Positions 1 to 13,893 of a stretch of DNA of 64,000 nucleotides are shown one piece after another. Source of the stretch: Crambe crambe (taxonomy: Eukaryota > Porifera > Demospongiae > Poecilosclerida > Crambeidae). The notes beneath the pieces are model-generated. The model was not told where the DNA came from and ran no database searches. It saw only the letters and a program-made list of their open reading frames with translations. The stretch is taken from contig OZ004594.1 of the NCBI GenBank assembly GCA_963924555.1, forward strand, positions 6,231,563 to 6,295,562. The letters run 5' to 3'. A program made the translations under genes and the position numbers. Numbering within the stretch: position 1 is the first letter of the stretch; each line of letters opens with the position of its first letter.

Positions 1-1945
1 TCCTCATACATTGTCTTGGTCTGTAAGGCTCTACTGCTAGTGCCTTTACTAGTACAAGCTTAATAGATAGAGGGTTCAAATATTTACACATTATAACAGA
101 ATGCATTCAATCATATAGCTGCCAGGTCAAGCCGTGCACGAGAGGACTGACTATCTCTTCTCAGCAAGTGGTATGGGAACTCGAAGTCCCACCTGGACCA
201 CAACTGATATTAGAGAGATAGCCAGTTTGATTTGCATCCTGGAACTGGTGGCATGGTGTTATGTAGATGGATATTCACTAGTTAGCAAATTAATGCTGGT
301 GTTACTTAAATATCATGTACACATCAATTTAACTTCAACTTACAACAATCACTACATCATGTGCACATTATGCAGCAAACACAAACTAGGACAGCAATGC
401 CAGAAGAAATAGATTACCTGGTCTGACCAATGAGATTGCTGGATTTCACACAGACCTAGTATGCTGCCATCAGGGCCGGAGCCATAGGTCAGATTTTAAG
501 GTTTCAACCTGACCACTTTTTCTCACAAAAATTAATGTTACTATTGCTACTAAACTTTGCTTCAGCAAACTACGTAAACCACAGACAGCTTAGCTTCAAC
601 AGAAGGACCAATTTCAGGGTTCGATCTACTGCCTGGGGTAGGTGGGGTAGAAGCTTCTACCCCAAAACTTGCCTGCAGACTTAAAATTAGTAGCTATTGA
701 GTGTAGCACTTATACACAGGACTGGATCCAGGGGTGGGGTTGAACCCACTTTTTGTGCCCAAGCTAGCTATTATAAAATGACACAATTTGACAATTCTTA
801 CTAAGCCATGTCTATTTTCTTTGATGACTTGTGTTTCTCCTCTAAAGTAGTGCAATTAGAAGAGAGAACATGTTACATGTGTGAGCTAACTAAACTAGGA
901 ACTAATGCAGTTACTATCATCTAAGGCTACAGTCAAAGCTTTCACTTTCAAGGTCACACATTGGATAACTTAACTGATTTTCTTTTACAATCACACCTGT
1001 GACCACTTCAAAGATATCCTTTGGGACTAGGAGCACAAACACTGGACCATAAGGAAAGGTGCAAGAAGGAGCATATTTATTTGGAGGACCCATGTTGGCT
1101 TCACTGGTACTCAAACTCAAAGTGACACATGCAAGGTCACGCCTCAAATCACAGTTAGCATGCACTAAAGTGTGACCTTGAAAATGTAAGCCAAAGTGCT
1201 CTGCAACCCCATGCACCTATCTAAAAATCCTGGATCCAGCCCTGACACACTGCATGCCTAGCTAGCTACCAGTGACCACATTTATGCATGCAAATTGAAA
1301 TTACAAGGACAAAGAACGTGTTATAATGACATGCAGCTTGTCCACATGGCTTACTAGTTATTCAACTACGTAGCTTGCCTCTTGATGAAAATGGACTAAT
1401 TTGTCATCAGAATAAACACTTCTACCCCAAATTATAATTTCTAGATAGAACACTGAATTTGGGATACTTCAGAGTAGTAAGCATTTTGAGATTCGTGCGG
1501 GAGGGGGCACCCGTACCCTCCCCCTAGCCCTCACTGTGGCCTATGGTCACGTGATCAGTAACCCCCCCAAGGTGAATTCCTAGATGAAACCCTGCTTATA
1601 TATTAACCTGGCCACTCATTTTTTTGTGGGTCCGGCCCTGGAGCCTGCCATGCAGGGCTATCAAGTGGTCTAGCAGTAGGGCACTTAAGCTTTGGACTGT
1701 GGAGTATTCTGAAAGGAGGGAAAAAAATTGGAACTGCCTTAGCTTAGGGTAAACAATGGATTCAGAAACCAACTTTCTGCATAACAGTGTCCTTGAGTCA
1801 GTAAGTGTCACAGTTTTCCTGCTTTTAGGTACTTATTTATAAGTAAAGGAATCCATTTCCTTATTAGATTTTGAGTGTGAACTAGTATACTACTCTGTAT
1901 ACTTAAGTATACTATGCATCATACTGTAATGGCATCTTATGGTCA
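1..1945. other. Gene-free stretch with degenerate repeats
   Basis: No open frame here resembles a protein I recognise. Short frames are unremarkable. Two faint inverted pairs suggest old transposon ends: GGATCCAGG-type ends near 722 and 1240, and GGGCCGGA-type sequence near 474 and 1630. The block 133-215 resembles 3570-3635 (GGACTGACTATCTCTTCTCAG), part of the repeat described at 2640. Nothing else can be supported. Confidence 0.5.
717..1247. repeat. Possible short inverted-repeat element
   Basis: The left edge reads CAGGACTGGATCCAGG. The right edge is its approximate reverse complement, CCTGGATCCAGCCCTG. The interior holds no coding sequence I recognise. The ends are short and imperfect and I see no clear target duplication, so this is a weak call. 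Confidence 0.35.
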
Positions 1946-2487
1946 TACCGTATAGCGGGTATATTTCGAGGTGTGAAAGTTTCGCGATTAGACCTTTTTG
2001 TCTATTTCGCGGGGAAATAATTCGCGGTTTAGATTTTGAAAAAGAAAAAAAGAAAAGAAGCCAGCTGGCCATGTGCGCGCGTGCACAAACACCTAGCTAG
2101 CTAGTTCGATGGCATGAAAGTCTGGCCATCTTTCATTTGAGACTACTTTTTAGACAGGTTAAATTTAAAACGATATCTGGAGTGCCGTAGTTAGTGAAGC
2201 GTTACATTGTGCAGCGATCCTTTTGCCGTGGCCGCGTAGCGATGATGATAGATGTTCTGCTGCCTCGAGCTCATCATACCATAGATATACTAGACTATGT
2301 ACAGTGAGGTGAGTCTATCCGCTGTAGAGTCAGCACACGAACTAGATGCAATGAACTCTAGCTGGCCCAAGACTATGATTTGCCAAATTCCTTCCACGTG
2401 ATTCGCGTGGTTAAATATTTGTGGACAGAGGAGAAATCGCGAAATCCGCGAAACTTTCACCCCTCGAAATACACCCGCTATACGGTA
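1946..2487. mobile_element. MITE with TACCGTATAGC ends
   Basis: A 542 bp element bounded by about 40 bp inverted repeats. The left end is TACCGTATAGCGGGTATATT and the right end reads as its near-exact reverse complement. The arms hold TTTCGCG words and the interior has no gene. Its first 11 bases match the ends of the element at 54,754 (TACCGTATRGC), so the two may share a transposase source. The superfamily is not determined. Confidence 0.75.
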
Positions 2488-2639
2488 TGTTCTAGTATAC
2501 AGAATGGGATAGTAGCTACAAGTTCAATTCCGTTAAAACAGGATAGGGAAATCTGTTGAAGTTGAACTGCCTAAGGATTAATACTTTCCCTCTTTTCCTT
2601 TATTGACGTAGATGTCTGTGTGGCACATTTAGGGGGGTA

Positions 2640-3370
2640 CAGGGGGCCTGCCCCCCTGAGTTAATCTTTCCCTTCTATTTTTTTAATATCACAAGGTTGG
2701 GAAACCTGGGATTCCCCCCACAGTAAAAAATTTTTTGGATATAGCCCTGCATATGTAGTATTAAAACAAGTTTTGCAAAACTCTGGCGTTCTCACTACCT
2801 TTTTTGTGTGATGAACACTTTATTGCTACAGTTAATAGCTACTGCTTGTTATGCCCTCAAGAGTGCATGGCTGCAACTTTTTGATGTAATTTATTGTAGC
2901 TGACTTACCCAGCATGCACATGCTGCAATATCTGTTGGAATATTTTAATGAGGAAGGACGTGTGCTGTTGTAGGAGACAGTGTTCTTCAGCTGTCAGGTA
3001 TGACTAGGGAGTGCCTGATGTCTACTTATTGGGCAGTCTACATATCATGTAGACACAAGAAAGGATTAGCCAATACACAATAAGCAACTAGCACATGGAG
3101 CAAGTCATTGTGAACAGTCTTCAGACTCAAAGCATAGCTACTCTACAACAGTTCAACTCTGCCTATTCTTTCCCTGAAAGAGTCCCATAACCAAGCAATG
3201 AGACTAAGTGACCTTTGAACCCTGATGACAGTGCACATGCACACCCACACCAGATGGGTGGACTGGTGGCATGATGCTAGGTGGATAATTAATGTAGTGA
3301 AATATGTTACTGGTGGGACTCAAATCATGGTCACTCACTTTATGAACCCAGAGTGCAACCACTCTCTCAC

Positions 3371-3440
<70 letters not shown>

Positions 3441-3790
3441 GCACACACATGCACACAATCCAAATGCAAATCATATAGCTGCCACTGAGTGGTCATATGC
3501 ACTTGGTTGAGTCAAGATGCCTGTGCACTAAGCAGGCACTATGAGCCAGTGCTGGTAACTTCCTGGAGCCCAGGCTAGGAACTCGCAGGAGGACTGACTA
3601 TCTCTTCTCAGAACACCTAAAGTCCCACCTGGATCCTGCAATTTATTCACAGCCAATTAATAATTAATAGGATGGATAAACACCATATGTCACTCCACCA
3701 CACACACACACACACACACACATACATGAAGGAATATACATACATATACACGATAAATAATACATGCTGATATCAAAGGGCAGGAGAAGT
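2640..3790. repeat. Dispersed repeat, copy 1 (empty of insertion)
   Basis: This block aligns by eye with 5,375-7,100 over most of its length. Shared landmarks in order are TTAATCTTTCCCT, GTGTGATGAACACTTT, TGCTTGTTATGCCCTCAAG, AGCAAGTCATTGTGAACAG, a CACCAGATGGGTGGACTGG segment, a CA/CT microsatellite and ATCAAAGGGCAGGAGAA. It carries no coding sequence I recognise. The site where copy 2 holds a 607 bp insertion is uninterrupted here, around 2848-2862, so this copy is a natural empty site. Confidence 0.75.
3362..3450. repeat. (CT)n-(CA)n microsatellite
   Basis: A run of CT dinucleotides passes directly into CA dinucleotides. It lies inside the dispersed repeat. Copy 2 of that repeat has only the CA part at 7011-7030. 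Frames that cross it translate to Ser-Leu and Thr-His runs and are not genes. Confidence 0.9.
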
Positions 3791-3906
3791 CTAAGATAGT
3801 TTCATATGCAATGGACATGACACTGCATATAAATGATTGCCATGGATTCCTTCAAAGTATGTCACGATTCAGTTGAGAACAAGGCTGAATTCAAGGGACT
3901 ACGTAT

Positions 3907-4188
3907 ATTCAAAATAAAAAAGAGAAGTAGGGATGGCTGTGTGCAGTTCAAAAAAGTTCAGCAACAAGAAAGTGAACTTCAGTCAAGTAACCCCTTACCC
4001 ATCACCAACTACGAGCCAACTATTCCTACTTCACTCCCATGATGAGATATAAAGGGAGTGAAGTAGGAATAGTTACCTTGTAGTTGGTGATGGGTAAGGG
4101 GTTACTTGACTGAAGTTCACTCTCTTGTTGCTGAACTTTTTTGAACTGCACACAGCCATCCCTACTTCTCCTTTTTATTTAGAATAAA
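3907..4188. mobile_element. Foldback MITE, AGTAGGGATGG family
   Basis: Two arms of about 130 bp are near-perfect reverse complements around a short centre near 4045. Each arm runs from an AATAAAAA edge through AGTAGGGATGGCTGTGTGCA to TTACCCATCACCAACTA. Truncated relatives lie at 57,838-58,020 and 60,510-60,650, and a relative with a different interior at 17,775-18,183. No coding capacity. A transcript would fold into a very long hairpin. Confidence 0.85.
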
Positions 4189-4870
4189 TATTTTTCCCTT
4201 TACTTGTTCATCATCTTTTTTGATGTAATGTTTTATTATTTTATTATAGGCAACTGGATGCTATCAAAGTTAAAGTTCATGTATTGTAGCTATGTAGTTC
4301 ATTGCAGATTTCATCATAATATTGTATGAGCCGACTGATCTGGAAGATCTATACAGTTTATAATAAGATTGCCATTGACATAATTTTGTATATAATTTTT
4401 AAGGCCTTTACTGATATGTACCTGATATACTGTTGCATCAAGGGTTGATTCATAATCAGACTAGTGCCTAGGGTTTACGCTCTGAGCATCGAGAGACCAA
4501 CATCAAGAGAGAAAGCCTCGAAGAAAGCTAATGACAGACTTGATTTGCATTGCTGCTCCTCAAAATCGCCAAAATTAGTACCCTAAATTTTAACTGAAAG
4601 CAAAAATCGCTAAAATTAGTCTATGCTAATAATAGTTACCTTAAGGTATCAGAGAGTACGATAGTACTCTCTAAGTAGGGATGGCACGGATGCTCCATTG
4701 GAGTAATACTTGATATTTTCTTTCATAACTCCAGAATACTTACCTCCTGCAGTCAGCAACTCCGAACTTGAAGACAGAACACCTTCAACATGCTAGGACT
4801 CAGGTATGAAGAGCAGAGAACAAAGCAGTATCATTTTACAGCAACTTCAAAAATCGCCGTTTTCATCTGG

Positions 4871-4901
<31 letters not shown>

Positions 4902-5374
4902 AACAACGTATTGGTTCATTCAAATGCTATAATTCTTATACCAATCTACTCAGAAATGACTGCGCTATAATCCTTTACCTTTAGATCGACATGTTCAAAA
5001 ATAGCACGTCATTTTCCAACTTGCTAGCTTTCAACCTACAACGAGGCAAACATTTTTATGCCCCACCCCGTAACACGTGATTCTTGGACTTCGACCTCGC
5101 AACTGACTAGTGAATCTTGTGTTATCACAATGTACAATCGGATTTGGCCATGATTCTGGTCATGGTGGATACAGAAATGGAGATGACCAGGAAAGGAGGG
5201 GCACAAGCATATAATTACTATAATATTGGCATGATGATGTGAATGTATATGTTATGAGTTCAGAGGTCAGAAGTAAAATTAGTTACAGGTAGCCATATGA
5301 TTTCTTCAAAGCCTTAAGGGATTAGCAGGGGGAGTACAGTAGATCCAGTACAGTACAATACAGTAGGGATTGTG
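4189..5374. other. Gene-free stretch with repeat remnants
   Basis: The part 4255-4400 aligns with 58,550-58,720 (shared CATGTATTGTAGCTATG and AATAAGATTG), so the flank of the foldback family is itself repeated. A palindrome AGAGAGTACGATAGTACTCT at 4648 opens a repeat also seen near 16,956 and 63,173. An ATC trinucleotide run lies near 4876-4902. No gene recognised. Confidence 0.55.
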
Positions 5375-7100
5375 GGGGGGGGGGGGGGCATTTTCCCCCT
5401 TGAATTAATCTTTCCCTCCTATTTTTTTAGTGTCACGATACTAGCAGGGTTTCATAGAGGTGGTGAAATTTCCGTATACCCCTGTATATAGTATTAAAAC
5501 AGTCTTGCCTTATTTCTGGCTGTTCTCGTTACTTTTTTGTGTGATGAACACTTTTTTTTGCTAGGTATACTGCTGGCCTCGTACCCAGGCCCGCTTTTTT
5601 CGCGGGGCAGTGGAAAAGTGAAGGGCCTGGTATAAGTTGCATGTGCATGCGCTTAATTATACATGAAATAATATGTAAAATTTCGTGCATGATGAATGAT
5701 GTAATCATAAAACGTATGTATCACATGCGCATTCAATCAGTGCAGCTTAAAGCTAGCTAGCTAGATCTGGCTCCAGACCTTATCCACATCAGTGAAATAA
5801 ACTAAGACACAACAAGAACAGCACTATCCCTCTCAAGCCAAGCTTATGGTCAAAAACAAAAAGTAAGACATGATACTTTGATAGCAGCGACTCTTCTCGT
5901 CTAACCAGTTGGTAGCGACACAAACAAATAACTTCTTTCATAAACAGCTTGCACAGAATGCTTCTGGGAGTGAGGTGAGATGAATCTAGCGGAGAAAGAC
6001 AGAACAGTCTAGAGCTGACTCAGCTCTCAAAATTACGATGATGTAATATTTATTATGATTTGTGTAACGGACGTGCCCGAAAGTATAGCGAATCCCCCCT
6101 AATTGGGGGGATGGAGCGCATGCGCATGCAGGCCCTTCGCTTTTCCACCGCCCCGTGAAAAAAGTGGGCCTGGGTATGAGGCTAGGTATACTGCTTGTTA
6201 TGCCCTCAAGAGTGCCTGATCATTTCCTCATTTCATCCTTGCTCTCCAGTAAGCATGGTTGTTAAGCACTATTCCTCTACAGAATGACGGTAGGTATGCG
6301 ACTGTTGGTGTTGGGCAGGGGAGATGCACTTTCAGTGTAGGGTAGGCTCTCAGCTCAGCAGTTAAGGTTTCCTACAGCACACATCCTTCCTCATTAAAAT
6401 AATAACAGATATTGCAGCATGTGCTGGGTAAGTCAGCTACAATAAATTACATGCATGCACTGCTGATTGCTAGCAAATCGGTGTATATGTTTACTAGTTA
6501 CAAAGGAATCTCATGTTTGAAACCAATATCATTTCATGCAAATAAAAAGAGAGTGATAAGAAAGTGTTCTTCAACTGTCAGGTATGACTGGGGAGTACCT
6601 GAAGCATTGTCTACTTGTTGGGCAGGAAATAACTGTCTATTTATAGGATTAGCCAACACACAATAAGCAACTAGCAAATGGAGCAAGTCATTGTGAACAG
6701 TCTTCAGACTCGAAGCATACCCTACAACAGTTCGACTCTGCCTATTCTTTCCCTGAAAGAGTGGTTCCCTGGAGGAGTGGTCCCACTAACCAGGTAATGA
6801 GACTAAGTGACCTTTGATGACAGGATATCAGCATTGCGTACCTACACAAATCTATGTACTACATAAATGAACTTATGCACACGCACACCCACACCAGATG
6901 GGTGGACTGGTGGCATGATGTTAGGTGGATAATTAATGCTAGTGAAATATGTCACTGGTGGGATTCAAATCATGGTCAATCACTTAGAGTGCAACCACTC
7001 ACTCTCAGTCACACACACACACACACACATATATATACACACGATAAACATACATGCTGAATATCAAAGGGCAGGAGAAAAAATAAAATAAAGACTTAAG
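5375..7100. repeat. Dispersed repeat, copy 2 (interrupted)
   Basis: Second copy of the repeat at 2640. It is split at 5575-6195 by the inverted-repeat element described separately. After the insertion the match resumes with TGCTTGTTATGCCCTCAAG at about 6190. It runs to the CA microsatellite near 7020 and the ATCAAAGGGCAGGAGAA end at about 7060. The frames at 6412-6666 and 6854-7060 fall in repeat DNA and I do not call them genes. Confidence 0.75.
5576..6182. mobile_element. TIR element with 13 bp target duplication
   Basis: The ends are inverted repeats of over 45 bp: GCCTCGTACCCAGGCCC on the left and its near reverse complement on the right. The element is flanked by the direct repeat TAGGTATACTGCT at 5562-5574 and 6183-6195. 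It holds no recognisable coding sequence. The paralogous locus near 2850 lacks the element, which supports the boundaries. A sister element at 56,794-57,378 also has 13 bp flanking repeats. A duplication this long is unusual for a cut-and-paste transposon and I cannot assign a superfamily. Confidence 0.75.
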
Positions 7101-7929
7101 TCTAAGATAGTTTAAAAACGCAATGGACATGGCAAGACCAAAATAGCTTTAATAATTAATTCAAGAGGGCTAATAGACCATAATTATTATTTATAGAGGT
7201 CTAAATAACACCCAACCACATTTCTTCTTGTGTATTACCCAAGCAGCTACTCAAAACATTCCAGTATATTAAGGTGTGCATTATTTAGACCTTTTCGGCC
7301 CTCGGAATTGGCCCTGTATAATACTCACAAACCTGTTCTTGGGCAGCATAGCACAATTAATGGAGGAGTAGCTAGCCCCATTGCATGGTATTCCTGCATA
7401 GCTCCAGCACCAGCCCCATGAAAAACAGCAGTCATGATATATCAATGGTCACAACTTCATCCAAAGCATGAAGCATACCTGGTCTCGCAAGTGTCCTGCG
7501 AGACTAAAGCATACCATGGTCCATCATCAGCCTGTAATTATGAATCAGATATTTTACTCAGAATTATGCCCACCCACTGCTAGATGCAATAGCTTCTAGT
7601 GGGAAGGAATCCTACACGACATCAGGCTCTCTTTTCCAAGCCTGTGTACCACTGGGTAACATAGAGTAGTCAGGCATGACAGCACGGTTGTGATCAAACA
7701 CAGTCTGTCTTGTGAACTTCTTTCAGATATAGAGAAATTATCAAATAGACTTACTTGAACTGTTCATCTCGAACTCGCTCGCTTGGTAAGTGGTCGTTAA
7801 GTTAAAACGCTAGCTATGCGCGCGCTAGCTAGCTATATAGCTAGCTAGCTACGCCGCATACAGTAATTATAACGTAGCGTGACATCGTGCAATAGTTTAC
7901 AACCATTCTTCGGTTCTAGCTGTCGGAAA
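7101..7929. other. Upstream region of Reeler gene A
   Basis: No gene recognised. A small hairpin CTCGCAAGTGTCCTGCGAG lies near 7483. Just before the gene, 7812-7855 is built of the self-complementary word GCTAGC repeated several times, which could form a cruciform. A frame running through the Reeler start can be extended upstream to 7879 only by using GTG, so the ATG at 7930 is preferred. Promoter motifs were not identified with confidence. Confidence 0.45.
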
Positions 7930-9662
<1,733 letters not shown>

Positions 9663-10469
9663 CTGAGCTCCAACTCTAACTATGCTATATGTATATTCAT
9701 GGACTGAGACACAATTATAGAGAGCCATAATTAGTAGATATGGTATAAAAATGTCTGTGTATGTGAGTAGTATAATTAAATTTTATGGTGTGTATAGCTC
9801 ATTAGCTATTATTGAACTAGCAATCATGATGCACACATACCAGTGTACAGATTGCCTTCCTGGTATCTAATGCTCTTGCTATCAAATTTTTAACAGACTC
9901 GACATCTCCTACATGTCATTCCATAATGACATGTATTCATGCATGAAATTCTATTTCATAACTTATTACCTAGCTATCTAGCTACATGCATGAAAACATT
10001 GGGTTGAAAATATTGGGTGACTAAGAGACCATTGTTAAAAAGTTTACATTCCCCAAAAACAACAGTTGTGTATTAATTTAGCACACTTTGAGAAGCTGTC
10101 ACTAAAGCAAAAATTTTTTTTTGAGGAAGTGAAAATGGAGTAGGTTGATCCCAAGTTGGGATGGCCTTAATAATTTAATCAGCAGATGCACTTGACTTAC
10201 AAGCAAAAGCTATCTCATGCAGAGGTATAATGACATGAAATAGCTCCAATCAATTTTATGATGCTCCAACCTTGAGGAAAACCATCTTCCTATGCCACTA
10301 TAGCTAGCTAACATGACAACAAGAAATATAAATTCCCGAAGAAAAGAGGGTTGGGCTTGAAAGTTGTGAAAATATGATGCAAAGCCCTACATCTCCTTGA
10401 TAGCTAACAGTTTCCATTCTAAACCCACCATGCAGGCTTCATCCATGTGACTGGATAGCAAGTGTGAAT

Positions 10470-11163
10470 GATTCAGTCAGCTACACAGCAGTAATGGATC
10501 TTTATTTCCAATGCAATACATATACGCTTCAGTGCCATACCCCAGAAAGAATATGGCCATCATAGCTAGGAGACTGAGTCACTCAGCAGGAAAGTTATAA
10601 TATGCATGCCTTGATGACAATAAGAATTCAGACAAAATAATGTAGGATGGCAAGTGCAAAATTACAGTATAGATAGTAAGCTCCTAACACAGATCTGACA
10701 TTCAGCATACATGCCGTCCATACAATTTTTATTTTCTCTCCCCCCCCCAAGCAAAAAATCCTGTATCAATCCCTGCCATTATTGTACTCCTTGTCTTCAA
10801 TATCTTTCCGATACATACTTCTTCTACTTTTGTACCCCACTAAATTGTTTCAAAAGTTACTCAACTGCTTCCCCCTTGGGATCAGCATATTCATGGATTT
10901 CTTTCAAGGGTGTTACGAAATGGAACTAACAACACTATGGACTATTGCTACTTGGTTGGATTTTACCTCCTATATAGCTCATTTGATTCATAATAATATA
11001 ATATTAGCTATAGTGATGGTTCATATGTCTCGATTCTGTTTGGAGTTTTACGACCATACAGAAATGATTTTTGTACAGATTGTTAACATTGGCAGTGCAC
11101 GCATGCTGTGCAATGAATTCCTTACTAGTCCTTTATACTTGGGAATGATTGGAGACTGTTGAT
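10470..11163 (+). pseudogene. C-terminal half of a decayed multi-pass membrane protein
   Basis: Frames around 10,711-11,162 show LLLLLYPTKLFQ, a Cys-rich turn, then FFQGCYE and hydrophobic stretches. This matches the C-terminal part of a large invertebrate family of Cys-rich, multi-helix membrane proteins that I recognise by pattern but cannot name. The better-kept version at 28,440-28,978 reads LPHETLSKYTQLLPRW and FGVLRPYRNDFYNRLD in the same places. Here the sequence is broken by several shifts and lies upstream of the N-terminal half (13,070), so the two pieces are in the wrong order for one gene. Function of the family unknown to me. Confidence 0.55.
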
Positions 11164-12394
11164 GCAGAATTTGATATCCACAGAGTCTCATAGCTAAACT
11201 CAAAATATGTAGTGATCCATTTTTAATGATCATATCAGCCAGTGGAAATAGCTAGTTATACATTTTTCTGGAACCCTTTAGTGTGTGTCTCACCTCAACC
11301 TGGCCACTAATTTTCACACCTTCTTCCTCACGTGCTGCTAGCCTAGTATCCAGTTACACCCTCGCACTAATTCCTGTATCACTCCGGCTACGTATACTTT
11401 CTTCTTTCCATAGGTGTAGTAATGTATTAGGGAGACACAGCCAATCAGAGAGGGTTTACTAACTACTGAGATTAAAAGTTGAGGGGGGAAGCATGTGCCC
11501 CCAGTGCCCTTACAGTTCCTATATATCTATGCTTGTAAAGAAGTAGGGAGCTAGGCCAATTGTAGCTATTAAAATCGGGACTTTAACTAGGGGGCAGATC
11601 CAGAGGGGTGGTTGGGGGTTGTAATACCCCTTGCTGTGTCAGAACCTTGAAGCTATAGTGCTTTTACTCCCTGTGATAAACAACATCAACAAGCCCCCAC
11701 CCCCAAAAAGGACAAATGTCTGAAAATCTGCCTCGTGATATTTAGACTACAGTGTCTGTGAGTCATGAAGAGACAGCTGATTCAGTTCCATCCTAAAACA
11801 AGGCACTGCATACGTCATATGTTGGTCAGATGACTGGACTATCTATGATGTGTACAATGTGTTGTCCAAAGTGCCACCAGAAGATGCAGAGAAACCATAT
11901 AATGCATTGTATAGTTGCACTAGCAAATGAAATACAAACAATTAAGTAGGGATCACTGTGTGAGGGGCTTAAAATGTACACACAAAAAAATAAGAGCTAT
12001 TATTATGCTCTTTCAAGTAGCTATATAGATAAGTGTTTAGTTATTTTGTTGATAGTTCAATGAAAGAGGGAAAATGAAAGTATACACTGCACACCTACGT
12101 ATAGTGCATGTGTATGGCTACACTGTAAAATGGAAGTGTACACTGCACACTCATAGTGTGTATAGGGACAATTTAGTGTACATTGCACACCTAGAGTGTG
12201 TGTATTGGGACATTTTAGTGTACATATAACGCTTCTGTTTTTAGTGTACAGAACTTGATATCAATAGTTTGCTTTACAATGTCATGTAGTGACATTCTTG
12301 ATATAACATTAATCGTCAGACCTTCTCAGTTTGTGTCTTGATCATCTCACAAATTTCCCTTCACCTTCATTCCCAATGCTAGCGCATTCAGCTA

Positions 12395-12840
12395 TACACA
12401 CTTCCTGTATCATTCTAGCTATTTTCCTTTACCTCTTTCCTTCTACTTCCTTCCTGTATTACTCTAGCTAGCTACTTCCGTCTGTATATCATTCTAGCTC
12501 ATTCCTTCCTGTATCACTCCAGCTACTCCCTCCTGTGTTACTCTAGCTATGGTGAGCAGGTTATAAGTGAATCATCAGCCCAATTTCTACCCAAACTGCT
12601 AATTTCATAACTTACTTTGTTGAAATAGTTAGATATAGCTAACTTTCCCATCATATTAACTGTAAATAAGTAACCTTCCTTCCTGTATTACTCTAGCTTC
12701 TTGTATATCACTCTAGCTACCTCCTTTCTGTATCATTCTAGCTACATCCTTCCTGTATCACTCTAGCTACTTCCTTCCTGTATCACTCTAGCTACTTCCT
12801 TCCTGTATCACTCTAGCTACTTCCTTCCGGTAGCTATCAC
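12395..12840. repeat. Minisatellite, ~25 bp unit (TTCCTGTATCACTCTAGCTAC)
   Basis: Degenerate tandem copies of a unit resembling CTTCCTGTATCACTCTAGCTA, interrupted by unique sequence at 12,545-12,675. A shorter array of the same unit occurs at 27,325-27,440 and 27,590-27,640, at the same place in the Reeler B module. The array therefore predates the duplication and has since changed in copy number. Not a CRISPR: units are adjacent and variable, without spacers. Confidence 0.8.
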
Positions 12841-13071
12841 TTTAACTTTCTGTATTAGTCCACAAGCTGTAAAGTAGGTAAATGGGTACCTATATACTGG
12901 CAACAGCTGTTAGCATGTTTATGTTTACAAAGAGGGAGTATGTATGCTCTTTCAGGTCTATAGAATATTTATTTGTTGAAAGACTAGGGCTAGGACTGGA
13001 GGTAGGGCTATTGTAAGATTCATAAATAGCTATATGTTCTTAGAAAGACATACATTAGCTCATCTGTTAGA

Positions 13072-13893
13072 TTGCTAGCTAGCTACGATAGATTTGCAAC
13101 TCCTTTTGTGTTACTACTTTTTACTTATAGTGTGGACTCAGGAGATATACAATACCAGAAAGAATCGGAGGTTAAAGAGATGACCTGTCCCACGTGGTAC
13201 CACACTAACTCTGCTGGCCAGTGTGAATGTGGTGTACGATTGAGAGATGAAGTGGTATGTAAGCCAAATAAGAAAGTTGCTACTGTTACCTGGCTGTGTA
13301 TGAGTTACGATAAAGTCACAGTTACACAGTCCTTTAGGCACAGTTTCAACAACAGTTTTTTTCGTCAAACAGCCCATCACTGTGACAGAGTGGGATAATT
13401 TCACTTGTGGCTGGATAAAGCGAACTGGCCTTTTGTGCAGTCACTGCAGGAATCAGTCACATGGAGTTGCTGTGCTATCCTACAAGTACGAGTGCTATGG
13501 GTGGCTGCTATATTTCACACTCGTACTTGTTCCAGTCACTATATATTCTTATCATTATAGCCTGCAACATCAGCCCACATGAATGCGTTCATATGCACTG
13601 TGCAGATTGCATTCTACACCATCATAGCTGGAATTCATGCAATTTGCTGTGACTCCATCACGTATATGGAATTTAGATTTTTTTCAGTACACTCCCCCCC
13701 ATGCTGCATTGATAAAAAATACTCAACTTTGAGAGTGTTATTGTTTGGCTACATCAATGCCTTCTATCCACTAGCTCTCCTGATAATCATGTACTATATT
13801 GAATTATACAACAAGAACTATTTGGCTACCTTTTGGATTATGTCTATCTTTCATTCAGAAGCACTTATCTGTGAAACTTCACATCAATGCTAA
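13072..13893 (+). pseudogene. N-terminal half of the decayed multi-pass membrane protein
   Basis: Reading shows MTCPTWYHTNSAGQCECGV with further Cys residues, then NFTCGWIKRTGLLCSHC, ECYGWLLYFTLVLVPVTI (first helix), then MNAFICTVQIAFYTIIAGI and INAFYPLALLIIMYYIELY. This is the Cys-rich ectodomain and first membrane helices of the family whose C-terminal half lies at 10,470. At least two frame changes, near 13,380 and 13,560, divide it. The paralogue at 27,690-28,420 is also broken. Not expected to give a full protein. Assembly error could account for some of the shifts. Confidence 0.65.

Larger units (their letters stand above)
9663..13071. other. Degenerate downstream region of Reeler A module
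   Basis: Apart from the membrane-protein fragment at 10,470-11,163 there is no recognisable gene. Segments at 11,585-11,960 and 12,080-12,330 align with 26,700-27,080 and 27,180-27,270 downstream of Reeler B, which shows that gene and flank were duplicated together. Three copies of a GTACACTGCACAC-like word lie at 12,080-12,220. The minisatellite at 12,395-12,840 is listed separately. Confidence 0.55.

Noticed and set aside
7879-7929. N-terminal extension of Reeler A from GTG
   Set aside because: The ATG at 7,930 gives a proper signal peptide and matches copy C; the extension would bury it.
12395-12840. Tandem array considered as a CRISPR
   Set aside because: Units are adjacent, degenerate and lack unique spacers, in a eukaryotic context; it is a minisatellite.
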